Shown piece after piece: positions 1-7,313 of a stretch of DNA of 12,298 nucleotides. The position numbers and the translations under genes were made by a program. The stretch covers positions 1 to 12,298 of the forward strand of contig CALIDR010000142.1 in the NCBI GenBank assembly GCA_938022295.1. Reading direction: 5' to 3'. Numbering within the stretch: position 1 is the stretch's first letter; the number at the start of each line of letters is the position of its first letter. The DNA comes from an uncultured Burkholderiaceae bacterium. Lineage in GTDB: Bacteria > Pseudomonadota > Gammaproteobacteria > Burkholderiales > Burkholderiaceae_C. The notes beneath the pieces were generated by a model. The model was given only the letters and a program-made list of their open reading frames with translations. It was not told the DNA's origin and searched no databases.

Positions 1-1
1 C

Positions 2-2419
2 TACGCAGTGGTCGGCGTGCTGGCGTGGCTGCTGCAGCCGACGCGGCGCGCCGGCTGGCAGGCGGGCGTGATCGCCGCGCTGCTGGCGCTGGCCGTCGAG
101 GCGATGAAGCTGTTCGTGGCGGGCAAGAAGCCCGACCCGACCAACGTGCTGATCGGGCTCGCGGCGGCGTGGATCGTCAACGCCGTGCTCGTGCACCTGA
201 CCTCGGCCGCGCGCGCGGGTGCAGCGGGCGTGCCGAAGCCGTCGGCCGTGCCTCGGGGCCGTGGCGGGCTGGCGGTGGCGGCCGCGGCCGCCGCGGTGCT
301 GGTGACGCTGGGCGGGTTGCTGATCGCCTCGCCGCACACCGAGCGGGCGGTCGACGAGTCGACGATGGCCCAGCTGCCGCCGGGCCGCGAACTGCCGCCG
401 GTCACGCTGCCCGGTTTCCGCACCACCCATCCGCGGCTGCCGCACCCGACGCCGGCCGAGATGGCGCGGCTGCGCGCCGAAGGCGGCGCCTACCTGCAGT
501 TGATGCGCCGGCTCGCGGGCGGGGGGCGTGCGAGCGTCGACGGGTTCTACGCCCGCACGCTGCTCGAAGTGCTCGAGCCAGGCAGCCAGGATCTGGATCG
601 GCTGCACGAGCAGTTGCTGGCGATCCGCTTCTCGTGGCGCGGGCACGCCGACGTGAAGCCGATCGCGCTGGCCTACGACTGGCTGCACGACCGCTGGACG
701 CCGCGGCAGCGCGAGCAGCTGCAGGTCAAGCTCGCCGACGGCTGCGACTACCTGATCAAGGTGATCCGCGAGCAGCGCTTGTCGCCGTACAACGTCTACC
801 TCTACAACGCCCCGTTCCAGGCGCTCGTCGCGTGCGCGCTGGCGCTGTACGGCGACCATCCCCGCGGCGAGCCGGTGATGCGCTTCACGCACGACCTGTG
901 GACGAACCGGGTGCTGCCGGTGTGGCGGCAGGTGATGGGCCGCCACGGCGGCTGGCACGAGGGCGGCGAGTACGTGGGCATCGGGATCGGGGCTGCCGTC
1001 TACCAGGTGCCGGCGATGTGGCGGGCCGCCACCGGCGAGGACTACTTCGCCACCGAGCCGGGGCTGCGCGGCTTTCTCGACTTCCTGGTCCACCGCGCGC
1101 AGCCCGACGGCACGCACGTGCGGCTGGGCGACGGCTCGCACTACCGAGGGCCGGTGCCGGACCAGCTGCCGCTGGCGATCGAGTACCGCCACGCCGCCGC
1201 CTACGGTGCGCGCGGGCGTGAACGCGTGGCACCCTCGGCCTGGCCCTGGGGCCCGCTGCCGGACCGCACGCTCGCCGACCCGGCCGCGCTGTCGCGGCTG
1301 CCGACCGCGCAGCTGTTCGACGGCATCGGCTGGGTCGTGGCGCGCAGCGACTGGACGCCCGAAGCCACGTTCGTCACCTTCAAGGCGGGCGACAACTACT
1401 GGTCGCACTCGCACCTGGACCAGGGCAGCTTCACGATCTTCAAGGGCGGGCTGCTGGCGATCGACAGCGGTGCCAACTACGGCCCTCAGTACGGTTCGGA
1501 CCACCACCTGAACTACAGCTACCAGACGATCGCGCACAACGCGATCACGGTGACCGACCCGCGCGACACCGTGCCGATGCCGGCGCGGCGCGACGAGACG
1601 CCGCGCCCGATCGCCAACGACGGCGGCCAGCGCCGCATCGGCTCGGGCTGGGGCGTGGAAGCGGCGCCGCTCGACCTCGCCGAGTGGCAGGCCAAGCGCG
1701 AGATCTACCATACCGGCCGGATCGAGCGCTACGCCGACGACGACGGCGTCACGCTGGCGGTGGCCGACATCACCGCCGCCTACACCAACGCGCTGTCGGG
1801 CAAGGGCACGTTCTCGCACCGCACGCGGCGCGTCGAGCGGGCGTGGCGCGTGTTCGCCTACGACCGCGTCGACGACGTCGTCGTCGTCTACGACGACGTG
1901 GTCGCCACCCGCCCCGAGTTCCGCAAGCGCTGGCTGCTGCACACGATCTCGCGGCCGCTGGTCGACGGCCGGCGCTTCGTCGCCGAGGTCGGCCCGCGCG
2001 GCGAACCGGGGCGCGGGGGCGGGCGTCTGCAGGGCGAGGTGCTGCTGCCGCGGGCGGCCACGATCGCGGCGATCGGGGGGCCCGGCTTCGAGTTCTTCGT
2101 CGACGGCCGCAACTACGGCGAGATCGGCCGGCTCGCCGACGTCGCCGACCGCTCGGTGACGCAGCGCACCGAGCCCGGGAGCTGGCGCGTCGAACTCTCG
2201 CCGGCGACCGAGGCCGCGGCCGACCAGTTCCTCGTCGTCCTGCTGCCCACCCGCTACGGCGAGCGGCCGACGCACCGGGTGCGGCTGATCGAGGACGCCG
2301 GCCGCGTCGGCGCCGAAGTCGCCGGCCCGAAGCGGACCGTGCGCTACTGGTTCCGGGCGGGCGAACTGGCGGCGCAGGTCGAGGTGGTCGCCTCCGGCGC
2401 GGCGGGGCGCGTCCGATGA
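2..2419 (+). CDS. Membrane-anchored heparinase II/III-family polysaccharide lyase with VanZ-like N-terminus (5' partial)
   Basis: The reading frame is open at the left edge, so the N-terminus is missing; 805 residues are visible. The first part is membrane-embedded. Around nt 80-187 the pattern of a Glu in a hydrophobic helix, a short Lys-rich turn with Pro-Asp, then another helix resembles the VanZ family. A further Ala/Val/Leu-rich helix lies at about nt 263-335. The rest is a heparinase II/III-like fold: an alpha-helical toroid region with a GGWHEGGEY motif near nt 948-974, then the beta-rich domain with SHSHLDQGSF (nt 1403-1432) and AHNAITV (nt 1532-1552), both typical of the family. Members cleave acidic polysaccharides by beta-elimination in the periplasm, and the topology would place the catalytic domain there. 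In an exopolysaccharide locus it probably trims or degrades the polymer; the substrate is unknown. The lyase assignment is firm and the VanZ assignment moderate. The stop lies 160 bases before the next gene. Confidence 0.88.
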   Translation, partial: YAVVGVLAWLLQPTRRAGWQAGVIAALLALAVEAMKLFVAGKKPDPTNVLIGLAAAWIVNAVLVHLTSAARAGAAGVPKPSAVPRGRGGLAVAAAAAAVLVTLGGLLIASPHTERAVDESTMAQLPPGRELPPVTLPGFRTTHPRLPHPTPAEMARLRAEGGAYLQLMRRLAGGGRASVDGFYARTLLEVLEPGSQDLDRLHEQLLAIRFSWRGHADVKPIALAYDWLHDRWTPRQREQLQVKLADGCDYLIKVIREQRLSPYNVYLYNAPFQALVACALALYGDHPRGEPVMRFTHDLWTNRVLPVWRQVMGRHGGWHEGGEYVGIGIGAAVYQVPAMWRAATGEDYFATEPGLRGFLDFLVHRAQPDGTHVRLGDGSHYRGPVPDQLPLAIEYRHAAAYGARGRERVAPSAWPWGPLPDRTLADPAALSRLPTAQLFDGIGWVVARSDWTPEATFVTFKAGDNYWSHSHLDQGSFTIFKGGLLAIDSGANYGPQYGSDHHLNYSYQTIAHNAITVTDPRDTVPMPARRDETPRPIANDGGQRRIGSGWGVEAAPLDLAEWQAKREIYHTGRIERYADDDGVTLAVADITAAYTNALSGKGTFSHRTRRVERAWRVFAYDRVDDVVVVYDDVVATRPEFRKRWLLHTISRPLVDGRRFVAEVGPRGEPGRGGGRLQGEVLLPRAATIAAIGGPGFEFFVDGRNYGEIGRLADVADRSVTQRTEPGSWRVELSPATEAAADQFLVVLLPTRYGERPTHRVRLIEDAGRVGAEVAGPKRTVRYWFRAGELAAQVEVVASGAAGRVR

Positions 2420-2579
2420 GCCGTCGCCACGGCAACCGCGAATTCCAACGCACGGCAGGTTCGCCAGCCGGAGGCCCGCAGGCGACGACCCGCGGCAGGC
2501 GCATACTGCGATCTTGGCCGACCGCGGTGCGGCCGGCGACGGCCGGCCCAGCGGCCCGCACGCGCCGGCGGCGGCCTCG

Positions 2580-4616
2580 ATGACCGCCAACCGAGGGAGT
2601 CCGAGCTTGTCCCCGTCCGACGACGTCGCACACGACGGCAGTGCCGCCCGGCGTGGCAACCGCCGCCGCCTGCTCGTCTTCCTCGGCGTGTTTCTGCCCT
2701 GCCTGCTCGTCGGGACGGCGTGGAACCTGATGCGCCCGGCCGAGTACCGGACGGTGGCGCGGGTGCAGGTGACGCTGCCGCCGCTGGCCTCGTCCACACC
2801 GGCGTCGGGCCCGGCCACCGGCGCCGACGGCTTGGCGAACTTCGTCGGCCAGGTGCAGCTCCTCGGCAGCCGGCCGCTGATCGAGCAGGTCGTGCAACGG
2901 CTCGCCGCGTCGGGTCAGCGCGTGCAGGCGGAGACCGGCGACGCGGTCTCGCGGCTGCACTCGATGATCGCCGTCGAGCCGGTGCCCGGGTCGACGGTGA
3001 TCCAGATGTCGGCCACCGGTGCGCCGCCGGCGCTGCTGGCCGCGGCGCTGAACGAACTGATCGCGGTCTACCGCGAACGGCTGCTCGCGACCTACACCAC
3101 CACGGCCGACCGCCGCCTGGAGCAGACGCGCGACGAGCTCGCCCGCCTCGACCAGCAGGCCGCGCAGCGGCGCGGCCAGCTCGAACGGTTCCGCGGCAGC
3201 TCCGGCATCCAGTCGACCGAGCGCGACGAGAACGAGACGGTGGCCCGCTCGCGCGGCCTCGCGACGGCGCTCAACAACGCGGTCGAGAAGCAGGCGACGG
3301 CCGAGGCGCGCCTGCGCGCGCTGCAGGAGGCGGTCGACGCCGGGCGCGGGGCGACGCAGGCGCGCGACGACCCGACGCTGGCGAGCATGGAGAACCGCGC
3401 CTCGCAGCTGCGCGAGGAACTGCGCGAGATGGGCCGCACCTACACCGACGAGTTCCTCGACCGCGACCCGCGGGCGCGGGCGCTGCGCACGAGGCTTTCG
3501 GAGATGGAGGCGCAGATCGCGCAGCGCAGAACGGCGAGCCAGGAACTGGCGCTGGCCCGCGCGCAGGAGGAAGTCGCCGGCGCACGGGCCAACGTCGAGC
3601 GGCTGCAGGCGCAGATGGCGGCGCAGCGCCAGGGGCTCAGCAATTTCTCGGTGCGCTTTGCGCAGGCCAAGGCGCTCGAGGAGGACCTCGCGTCGATCGA
3701 GCGGGCACGGCGCGAGGCGCTGGAGCGCCTCGCCCGCCTGGAAGCGAACGAGAAGGCGCGCCAGCCGGCGGTCGACGTGCTGCAGCCGGCAGCGGTGCCC
3801 GACACGCCGTGGCAGCCCGACTACTGGCGCGACGGCGGCTTCGTGCTCGCCGGATCGTTCGGCCTCGGGCTGCTCGCGATGGGCTTCGTCGAACTGTTCA
3901 ACCGTCCGCCGCCCGCGCGCGCGGCCGCACCGATGACCGTCGTGCTGCCGCCGTCCTGGCCGGCGATCGGCGCGGCCGGGGGCCAGCCACGGCCGGCTCT
4001 GGCGCCATCCGGCGTGGCGGCGATCGAGGCCGACGTGCCGCCGCCCGGCGGTGCGGCACTGCCGGCGCCGTTGCCGGCCGAGCTGACGCAGGCCGAGGCG
4101 GCGGCACTGGTCGCCGCCGCGCGCGGGCCGGCGCGGCTGGCCTGCGCCGCGTGGCTGTCGGGTCTCGAGACGGCGGAGGTGACGGCCCTGAAGGTGGGCG
4201 ACGTCGATCGCCCGGGTTCGCGCCTGCGGGTGCGAGGGGCATGGGCGCGCGACGTGCCCGTGCCGGCGTGGTTCGTCGACGAAGTGCCGGCCGACGCGGC
4301 CGCCGACGCGCCGCTGCTGCGCGACGGCAACGGCCAGCCGATGAGTGCGGCCGACCTGGAAACGCTGCTCGCCTGCGCCGCCATCGACGCCGGCCTGCCC
4401 GACGCGGGTTCGACCACGCCCGAGCGCCTGCGCCACTCCGCCATCGCCTGGCTGCTGCGCGAGGGGCTGCGCTTTGCCGCGCTGCCGGAGCGCGTCGGGC
4501 GCATCGACGCGCCGACCCTGAACGCCCTGGCCACGCTCGCCGCCGGCACGGCGCGCCGCCCCGACGACGAGGTGCAGTTGCCGATCCCGGCGTTGCGCGT
4601 GCCGCCTTCCAACTGA
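2580..4616 (+). CDS. Wzz/GumC-type polysaccharide chain-length determinant with a degenerate tyrosine-recombinase-like C-terminal domain
   Basis: This 678-residue protein is an inner-membrane polysaccharide copolymerase that would control exopolysaccharide chain length and export. Residues 24-30 are basic and precede TM1 (about 31-50). A Wzz-type periplasmic domain follows, then a long Arg/Glu/Gln/Ala-rich coiled coil (about 170-400), the Pro-rich segment usual before the second helix, and TM2 (about 420-440). After a Pro/Ala linker, residues about 502-660 align in order with the catalytic domain of XerC/XerD recombinases. The matches include LTQAEAAAL, the SGLETAEVTAL helix, a beta-hairpin ending in DVPVP, and TPERLRHSAIAWLLREGL. 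The catalytic set is mostly lost: Glu530 for the first Arg, Glu615 for the first His and Arg641 for the His of the LGH motif. No Tyr lies at the expected nucleophile position; only Arg618 is kept. It therefore cannot be an active recombinase. GumC-like proteins often have a tyrosine kinase or a separate kinase here, so this tail may be a regulatory or binding module. The start is ATG 2580 or TTG 2607. The spacer 2420-2579 shows no convincing gene. Confidence 0.88.
   Translation: MTANRGSPSLSPSDDVAHDGSAARRGNRRRLLVFLGVFLPCLLVGTAWNLMRPAEYRTVARVQVTLPPLASSTPASGPATGADGLANFVGQVQLLGSRPLIEQVVQRLAASGQRVQAETGDAVSRLHSMIAVEPVPGSTVIQMSATGAPPALLAAALNELIAVYRERLLATYTTTADRRLEQTRDELARLDQQAAQRRGQLERFRGSSGIQSTERDENETVARSRGLATALNNAVEKQATAEARLRALQEAVDAGRGATQARDDPTLASMENRASQLREELREMGRTYTDEFLDRDPRARALRTRLSEMEAQIAQRRTASQELALARAQEEVAGARANVERLQAQMAAQRQGLSNFSVRFAQAKALEEDLASIERARREALERLARLEANEKARQPAVDVLQPAAVPDTPWQPDYWRDGGFVLAGSFGLGLLAMGFVELFNRPPPARAAAPMTVVLPPSWPAIGAAGGQPRPALAPSGVAAIEADVPPPGGAALPAPLPAELTQAEAAALVAAARGPARLACAAWLSGLETAEVTALKVGDVDRPGSRLRVRGAWARDVPVPAWFVDEVPADAAADAPLLRDGNGQPMSAADLETLLACAAIDAGLPDAGSTTPERLRHSAIAWLLREGLRFAALPERVGRIDAPTLNALATLAAGTARRPDDEVQLPIPALRVPPSN
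2593..2599 (+). promoter_or_regulatory. Shine-Dalgarno-like GAGGGAG that favours a TTG start at 2607
   Basis: A purine-rich GAGGGAG lies 7 bases before an in-frame TTG at 2607-2609. The ATG at 2580 has only a weak GGCGG upstream. If the site is used, the chain-length protein starts at TTG and is 9 residues shorter (669 instead of 678). No domain is affected, because the first membrane helix begins about 20 residues further on. Confidence 0.45.
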
Positions 4617-4645
4617 CCCACGCGCTCACCGCCTAGCCCGTATTC

Positions 4646-5707
4646 ATGACCGTTCTCGTCACCGGCGGCGCCGGCTTCATCGGCAGCAACTTCGTGCTCG
4701 ACTGGCTGGAGCGGTCGGACGAGCCCGTCGTCAACCTTGACGCGCTGACCTACGCCGGCAACCGGCGCAACCTCGCGTCGCTCGACGGCGACCCGCGGCA
4801 CGTGTTCGTGCACGGCGACATCGGCGACCGCGCGCTCGTCGAGCGGCTGCTGGCCGAGCACCGGCCGCGCGCGATCGTGCACTTCGCGGCCGAAAGCCAC
4901 GTCGACCGCAGCATCCACGGGCCGGCGGCGTTCGTCCGCACGAACGTCGAGGGCACGTTCGCGCTGCTCGAGGCCGCGCGCGCGTACTGGGCGGCGCTCG
5001 ACGGCGGCGCGAAGGCGCGCTTCCGCTTCCACCACGTCTCGACCGACGAGGTCTACGGCAGCCTCGGCCCCGACGATCCGGCGTTCACCGAGGACCACCC
5101 GTACCGCCCCAACAGCCCGTACTCGGCGAGCAAGGCGGCGAGCGACCATCTCGTGCGCGCCTGGCACCACACCTACGGCCTGCCGGTCGTGACGACGAAC
5201 TGCAGCAACAACTACGGCCCGTACCACTTTCCCGAGAAGCTGATCCCGCTGATGATCGTCAACGCGCTGGCCGGCAAGCCGCTGCCGATCTACGGCGACG
5301 GCCTGAACGTGCGCGACTGGCTCTACGTCGGCGACCACTGCAGCGGCGTGCGCGCCGTGCTCGAGCGCGGCCGCCTCGGCGAGACGTACAACATCGGCGG
5401 CTGGAACGAGAAGACCAACCGCGAGATCGTGCACACGATCTGCGCGCTGCTCGACGAACTGCGCCCCGACCCCGCCGGCCCGTACCGCCGTCTGATCACC
5501 TACGTGGCCGACCGCCCCGGGCACGACCGCCGCTACGCGATCGACGCGTGCAAGATCGAGCGCGAGCTCGGCTGGCGCCCGGCCGAGACGTTCGACAGCG
5601 GCATCCGCAAGACGGTGCAGTGGTATCTCGACCACCCGCAGTGGGTCGCCGAGGTGCAAAGCGGCGCCTACCGCGACTGGGTCGCGACGAACTACGGCGC
5701 GCGGTGA
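4646..5707 (+). CDS. rmlB: dTDP-glucose 4,6-dehydratase RmlB
   Basis: RmlB converts dTDP-glucose to dTDP-4-keto-6-deoxyglucose, the second step of dTDP-L-rhamnose synthesis in the cytoplasm. The 353 residues match the usual family length. It is an extended short-chain dehydrogenase: the NAD-binding GGAGFIG motif is at residues 7-13. The catalytic Thr133-Asp134-Glu135 triplet that distinguishes dehydratases is present, as is the YSASK motif (Tyr159, Lys163). The AESHVDRS segment and the NNYGPYHFPEKLIPL segment are characteristic of RmlB. No clear ribosome binding site is seen before the ATG, which lies 29 bases after the preceding stop. Its TGA overlaps the GTG of rmlD by four bases (GTGA), implying translational coupling. 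Confidence 0.97.
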   Translation: MTVLVTGGAGFIGSNFVLDWLERSDEPVVNLDALTYAGNRRNLASLDGDPRHVFVHGDIGDRALVERLLAEHRPRAIVHFAAESHVDRSIHGPAAFVRTNVEGTFALLEAARAYWAALDGGAKARFRFHHVSTDEVYGSLGPDDPAFTEDHPYRPNSPYSASKAASDHLVRAWHHTYGLPVVTTNCSNNYGPYHFPEKLIPLMIVNALAGKPLPIYGDGLNVRDWLYVGDHCSGVRAVLERGRLGETYNIGGWNEKTNREIVHTICALLDELRPDPAGPYRRLITYVADRPGHDRRYAIDACKIERELGWRPAETFDSGIRKTVQWYLDHPQWVAEVQSGAYRDWVATNYGAR

Positions 5708-6615
5708 AGATCCTGCTGCTCGGCAAGAACGGCCAGGTCGGCTGGGAACTGCAGCGCTCGCTGGCGGTGCTGGGCGACGTCGTCGCGCTGGACTTCGACA
5801 CCCCCGGCCCCTGGCAGGCCGACTTCACGCGGCCGCAGGCGCTCGGGCCGATGCTGCGCCAGATCGCGCCGCAGGTCGTCGTCAACGCCGCGGCGCACAC
5901 CGCGGTCGACCGCGCCGAGAGCGAGCCCGAGCTCGTGCATACGATCAACGCCGAGGCGCCGGGCGTGCTCGCGCGCGAGGCGGCGGCGCTCGGCGCCACG
6001 CTCGTGCACTACAGCACCGACTACGTGTTCGACGGCAGCGGCGACCGGCCGCGCGCCGAGGACGCCCCCACCGGCCCACTCAGCGTCTACGGGCGCACGA
6101 AGCTTGCCGGCGAGGAGGCGATCCGCGCCAGCGGCTGCCGCCACCTGATCCTGCGCACGAGCTGGGTCTACGCCGCGCGCGGCGGCAACTTCGCGAAGAC
6201 GATGCTCAGGCTCGCCGCCGAGCGCGACGCGCTGACGGTGATCGACGACCAGGTCGGCGCGCCCACCGGCGCCGACCTGCTCGCCGACGTCACCGCCCAC
6301 GCGCTGCGCGCGCTGCAGCAGCGGCCGGACCTCGGCGGCACGTACCACTGCGTCGCCGCCGGCGAGACGACGTGGTTCGGCTATGCCCGCCACGTCGTCG
6401 AGTGGGGGCGTGGGCACGGCCACCCGGTCAAGGTCGCCCCGGACGCGATCCGCCCGGTGCCCACCAGCGCCTACCCCACGCCGGCACGGCGGCCGCTGAA
6501 CTCGCGCCTCGATACGACGAAGCTGCGCGCGGCGTTCGGCCTGCACCTGCCGCACTGGCGGGTCGGCGTCGAGCGCATGCTGGCCGAGGTGCTCGCCGGG
6601 CACGATGGAGCTTAG
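5704..6615 (+). CDS. rmlD: dTDP-4-dehydrorhamnose reductase RmlD
   Basis: RmlD reduces dTDP-4-keto-L-rhamnose to dTDP-L-rhamnose, the last step of the pathway, using NAD(P)H. The product has 303 residues, normal for the family. The nucleotide-binding motif GKNGQVG is at the N-terminus. The STDYVFDG motif has Thr105 and Tyr107, and YGRTK has Tyr129 and Lys133 as the catalytic pair. The open frame extends upstream into rmlB, but the GTG at 5704 is chosen because the protein then begins directly with the first beta strand (VKILLLG) and overlaps the rmlB stop. The stop codon lies inside a 10-base perfect palindrome (6611-6620) just ahead of the toxin-antitoxin promoter. Confidence 0.96.
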   Translation: MKILLLGKNGQVGWELQRSLAVLGDVVALDFDTPGPWQADFTRPQALGPMLRQIAPQVVVNAAAHTAVDRAESEPELVHTINAEAPGVLAREAAALGATLVHYSTDYVFDGSGDRPRAEDAPTGPLSVYGRTKLAGEEAIRASGCRHLILRTSWVYAARGGNFAKTMLRLAAERDALTVIDDQVGAPTGADLLADVTAHALRALQQRPDLGGTYHCVAAGETTWFGYARHVVEWGRGHGHPVKVAPDAIRPVPTSAYPTPARRPLNSRLDTTKLRAAFGLHLPHWRVGVERMLAEVLAGHDGA

Positions 6616-6638
6616 CTAAGTCTGGCTATACTTTCGGT
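6611..6638 (+). promoter_or_regulatory. Putative toxin-antitoxin promoter and operator (palindrome plus -10 box)
   Basis: This AT-rich patch stands out in a very GC-rich window. It contains the perfect palindrome CTTAGCTAAG (6611-6620), then TATACT (6627-6632), a good match to a sigma-70 -10 box. The antitoxin ATG begins 7 bases after that box, so transcription would start at or next to the A of the ATG, giving a leaderless message. This fits the absence of a ribosome binding site. No good -35 element is seen at the usual spacing, so an activator or weak promoter is possible. Type II antitoxins usually repress their own promoter by binding palindromes like this one; binding here is inferred. 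Confidence 0.5.
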
Positions 6639-6905
6639 ATGCGCACCGTCAACGTTCACGAAGCCAAGACGCACCTGTCTCGTCTGCTGGAAGCGGTCGA
6701 GGCGGGCGAGGAAGTGCTGATCGCGCGCGCGGGCAAGCCGGTCGCAAGGCTGGCACCGTTGCGGGCGGCCAAGCGCCGGCTCGGCGCGCTCGAGGGCCGG
6801 TTCGAGGTGCCGTCCGACTGGGACGAGCCGCTGCCCAACGACGTGCTCGCCACCTTCGCCGACAGCCCCATCGAGCCGCGGCGCGGCGCGCGGACACCAC
6901 GTTGA
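6639..6905 (+). CDS. Phd/YefM-family antitoxin
   Basis: This is an 88-residue antitoxin of a type II toxin-antitoxin pair. It should bind and neutralise the PIN-domain toxin encoded next and, with it, repress the shared promoter. The N-terminal half has the family signature: VNVHEAKTHLSRLLEAVEAG followed by EEVLIARAGKPVARLAPL, the dimeric DNA-binding fold. The C-terminal part, FEVPSDWDEPLPNDVL, is the acidic, proline-containing segment that in this subgroup wraps the toxin. The ATG is chosen because it opens the family domain precisely and lies just after the -10 box; the longer open frame upstream is only a shadow of rmlD. Its TGA overlaps the toxin's TTG. Confidence 0.9.
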   Translation: MRTVNVHEAKTHLSRLLEAVEAGEEVLIARAGKPVARLAPLRAAKRRLGALEGRFEVPSDWDEPLPNDVLATFADSPIEPRRGARTPR

Positions 6906-7303
6906 GGCTGCTGCTCGACACGCACGTTCTGCTGTGGGCGTTGATGGCCAGGCGGCGCCTGCCGAAGCGCCTGCTCGCCGCGCTCGCCGACCGTGAGACC
7001 GAGGTGCTGTTCTCGGCGATCAACATCTGGGAGATCGCCATCAAGCGCGCGCTCGGCCGCCCGGCCTTCGCCTTCGGCCCCGACGACGTGCTCGACGCGG
7101 CTCTCGACGCCGGATTCACCGAGTTGCCCGTGAAGGCGGCGCACGCGGCGCGATCGGGCGACCTGCCGCCACTGCACGCCGACCCGTTCGACCGCCTGCT
7201 CGTCGCGCAGGCCCTGTGCGAACCCGCTCGCCTGGTCACTGCCGACACCGTGATCCAGCGCTACCCGGCGCCGATCGAGTTCTTCACCCCCCTGGGCGAC
7301 TGA
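6902..7303 (+). CDS. PIN-domain ribonuclease toxin (VapC-like)
   Basis: The product is a 133-residue PIN-domain toxin, expected to cleave RNA with Mg2+ and to be held inactive by the upstream antitoxin. The four conserved acidic residues are all visible: Asp6 in LLLDTHVLLW, Glu44 in INIWEIAIK, Asp97 in DPFDRLLVAQA and Asp115 in LVTADTVIQRY. The nuclease therefore looks intact. The start is TTG at 6902, overlapping the antitoxin stop (TTGA). A rare start and coupling would keep toxin synthesis below that of the antitoxin. It sits in the middle of the rhamnose genes, ten bases before rmlA, so readthrough from its promoter could also transcribe rmlA and rmlC. Its cellular target is not predictable from sequence. 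Confidence 0.93.
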   Translation: MRLLLDTHVLLWALMARRRLPKRLLAALADRETEVLFSAINIWEIAIKRALGRPAFAFGPDDVLDAALDAGFTELPVKAAHAARSGDLPPLHADPFDRLLVAQALCEPARLVTADTVIQRYPAPIEFFTPLGD

Positions 7304-7313
7304 CGCACCACAG

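Noticed and set aside
1870..1900. GAC/GTC-rich near-palindrome that looks like a repeat or hairpin
   Set aside because: It is explained by the codons of the DRVDDVVVVYDDVV stretch of the lyase beta domain.
2416..2583. Short plus-strand frame starting at the ATGA overlapping the lyase stop
   Set aside because: The 55-residue product is Arg/Pro/Ala-rich with no motif and no ribosome binding site, and it is the tail of a longer out-of-frame shadow.
1770..4436. An 888-codon open frame on the minus strand opposite the lyase and chain-length genes
   Set aside because: It is antisense to two well-supported genes, is rich in Arg/Ala/Gly with no domain pattern, and reflects the scarcity of stop codons in GC-rich DNA.
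4083..4560. The recombinase-like region as a separate integrase gene or mobile-element remnant
   Set aside because: It is in frame with the chain-length protein without a stop or internal start signal, lacks catalytic residues, and no attachment-site repeats are seen nearby.
3821..5659. A 612-codon minus-strand frame across the chain-length gene tail and rmlB
   Set aside because: It lies opposite unmistakable rmlB coding sequence and its translation is low in complexity (Val/Arg/Ala/Asp runs).
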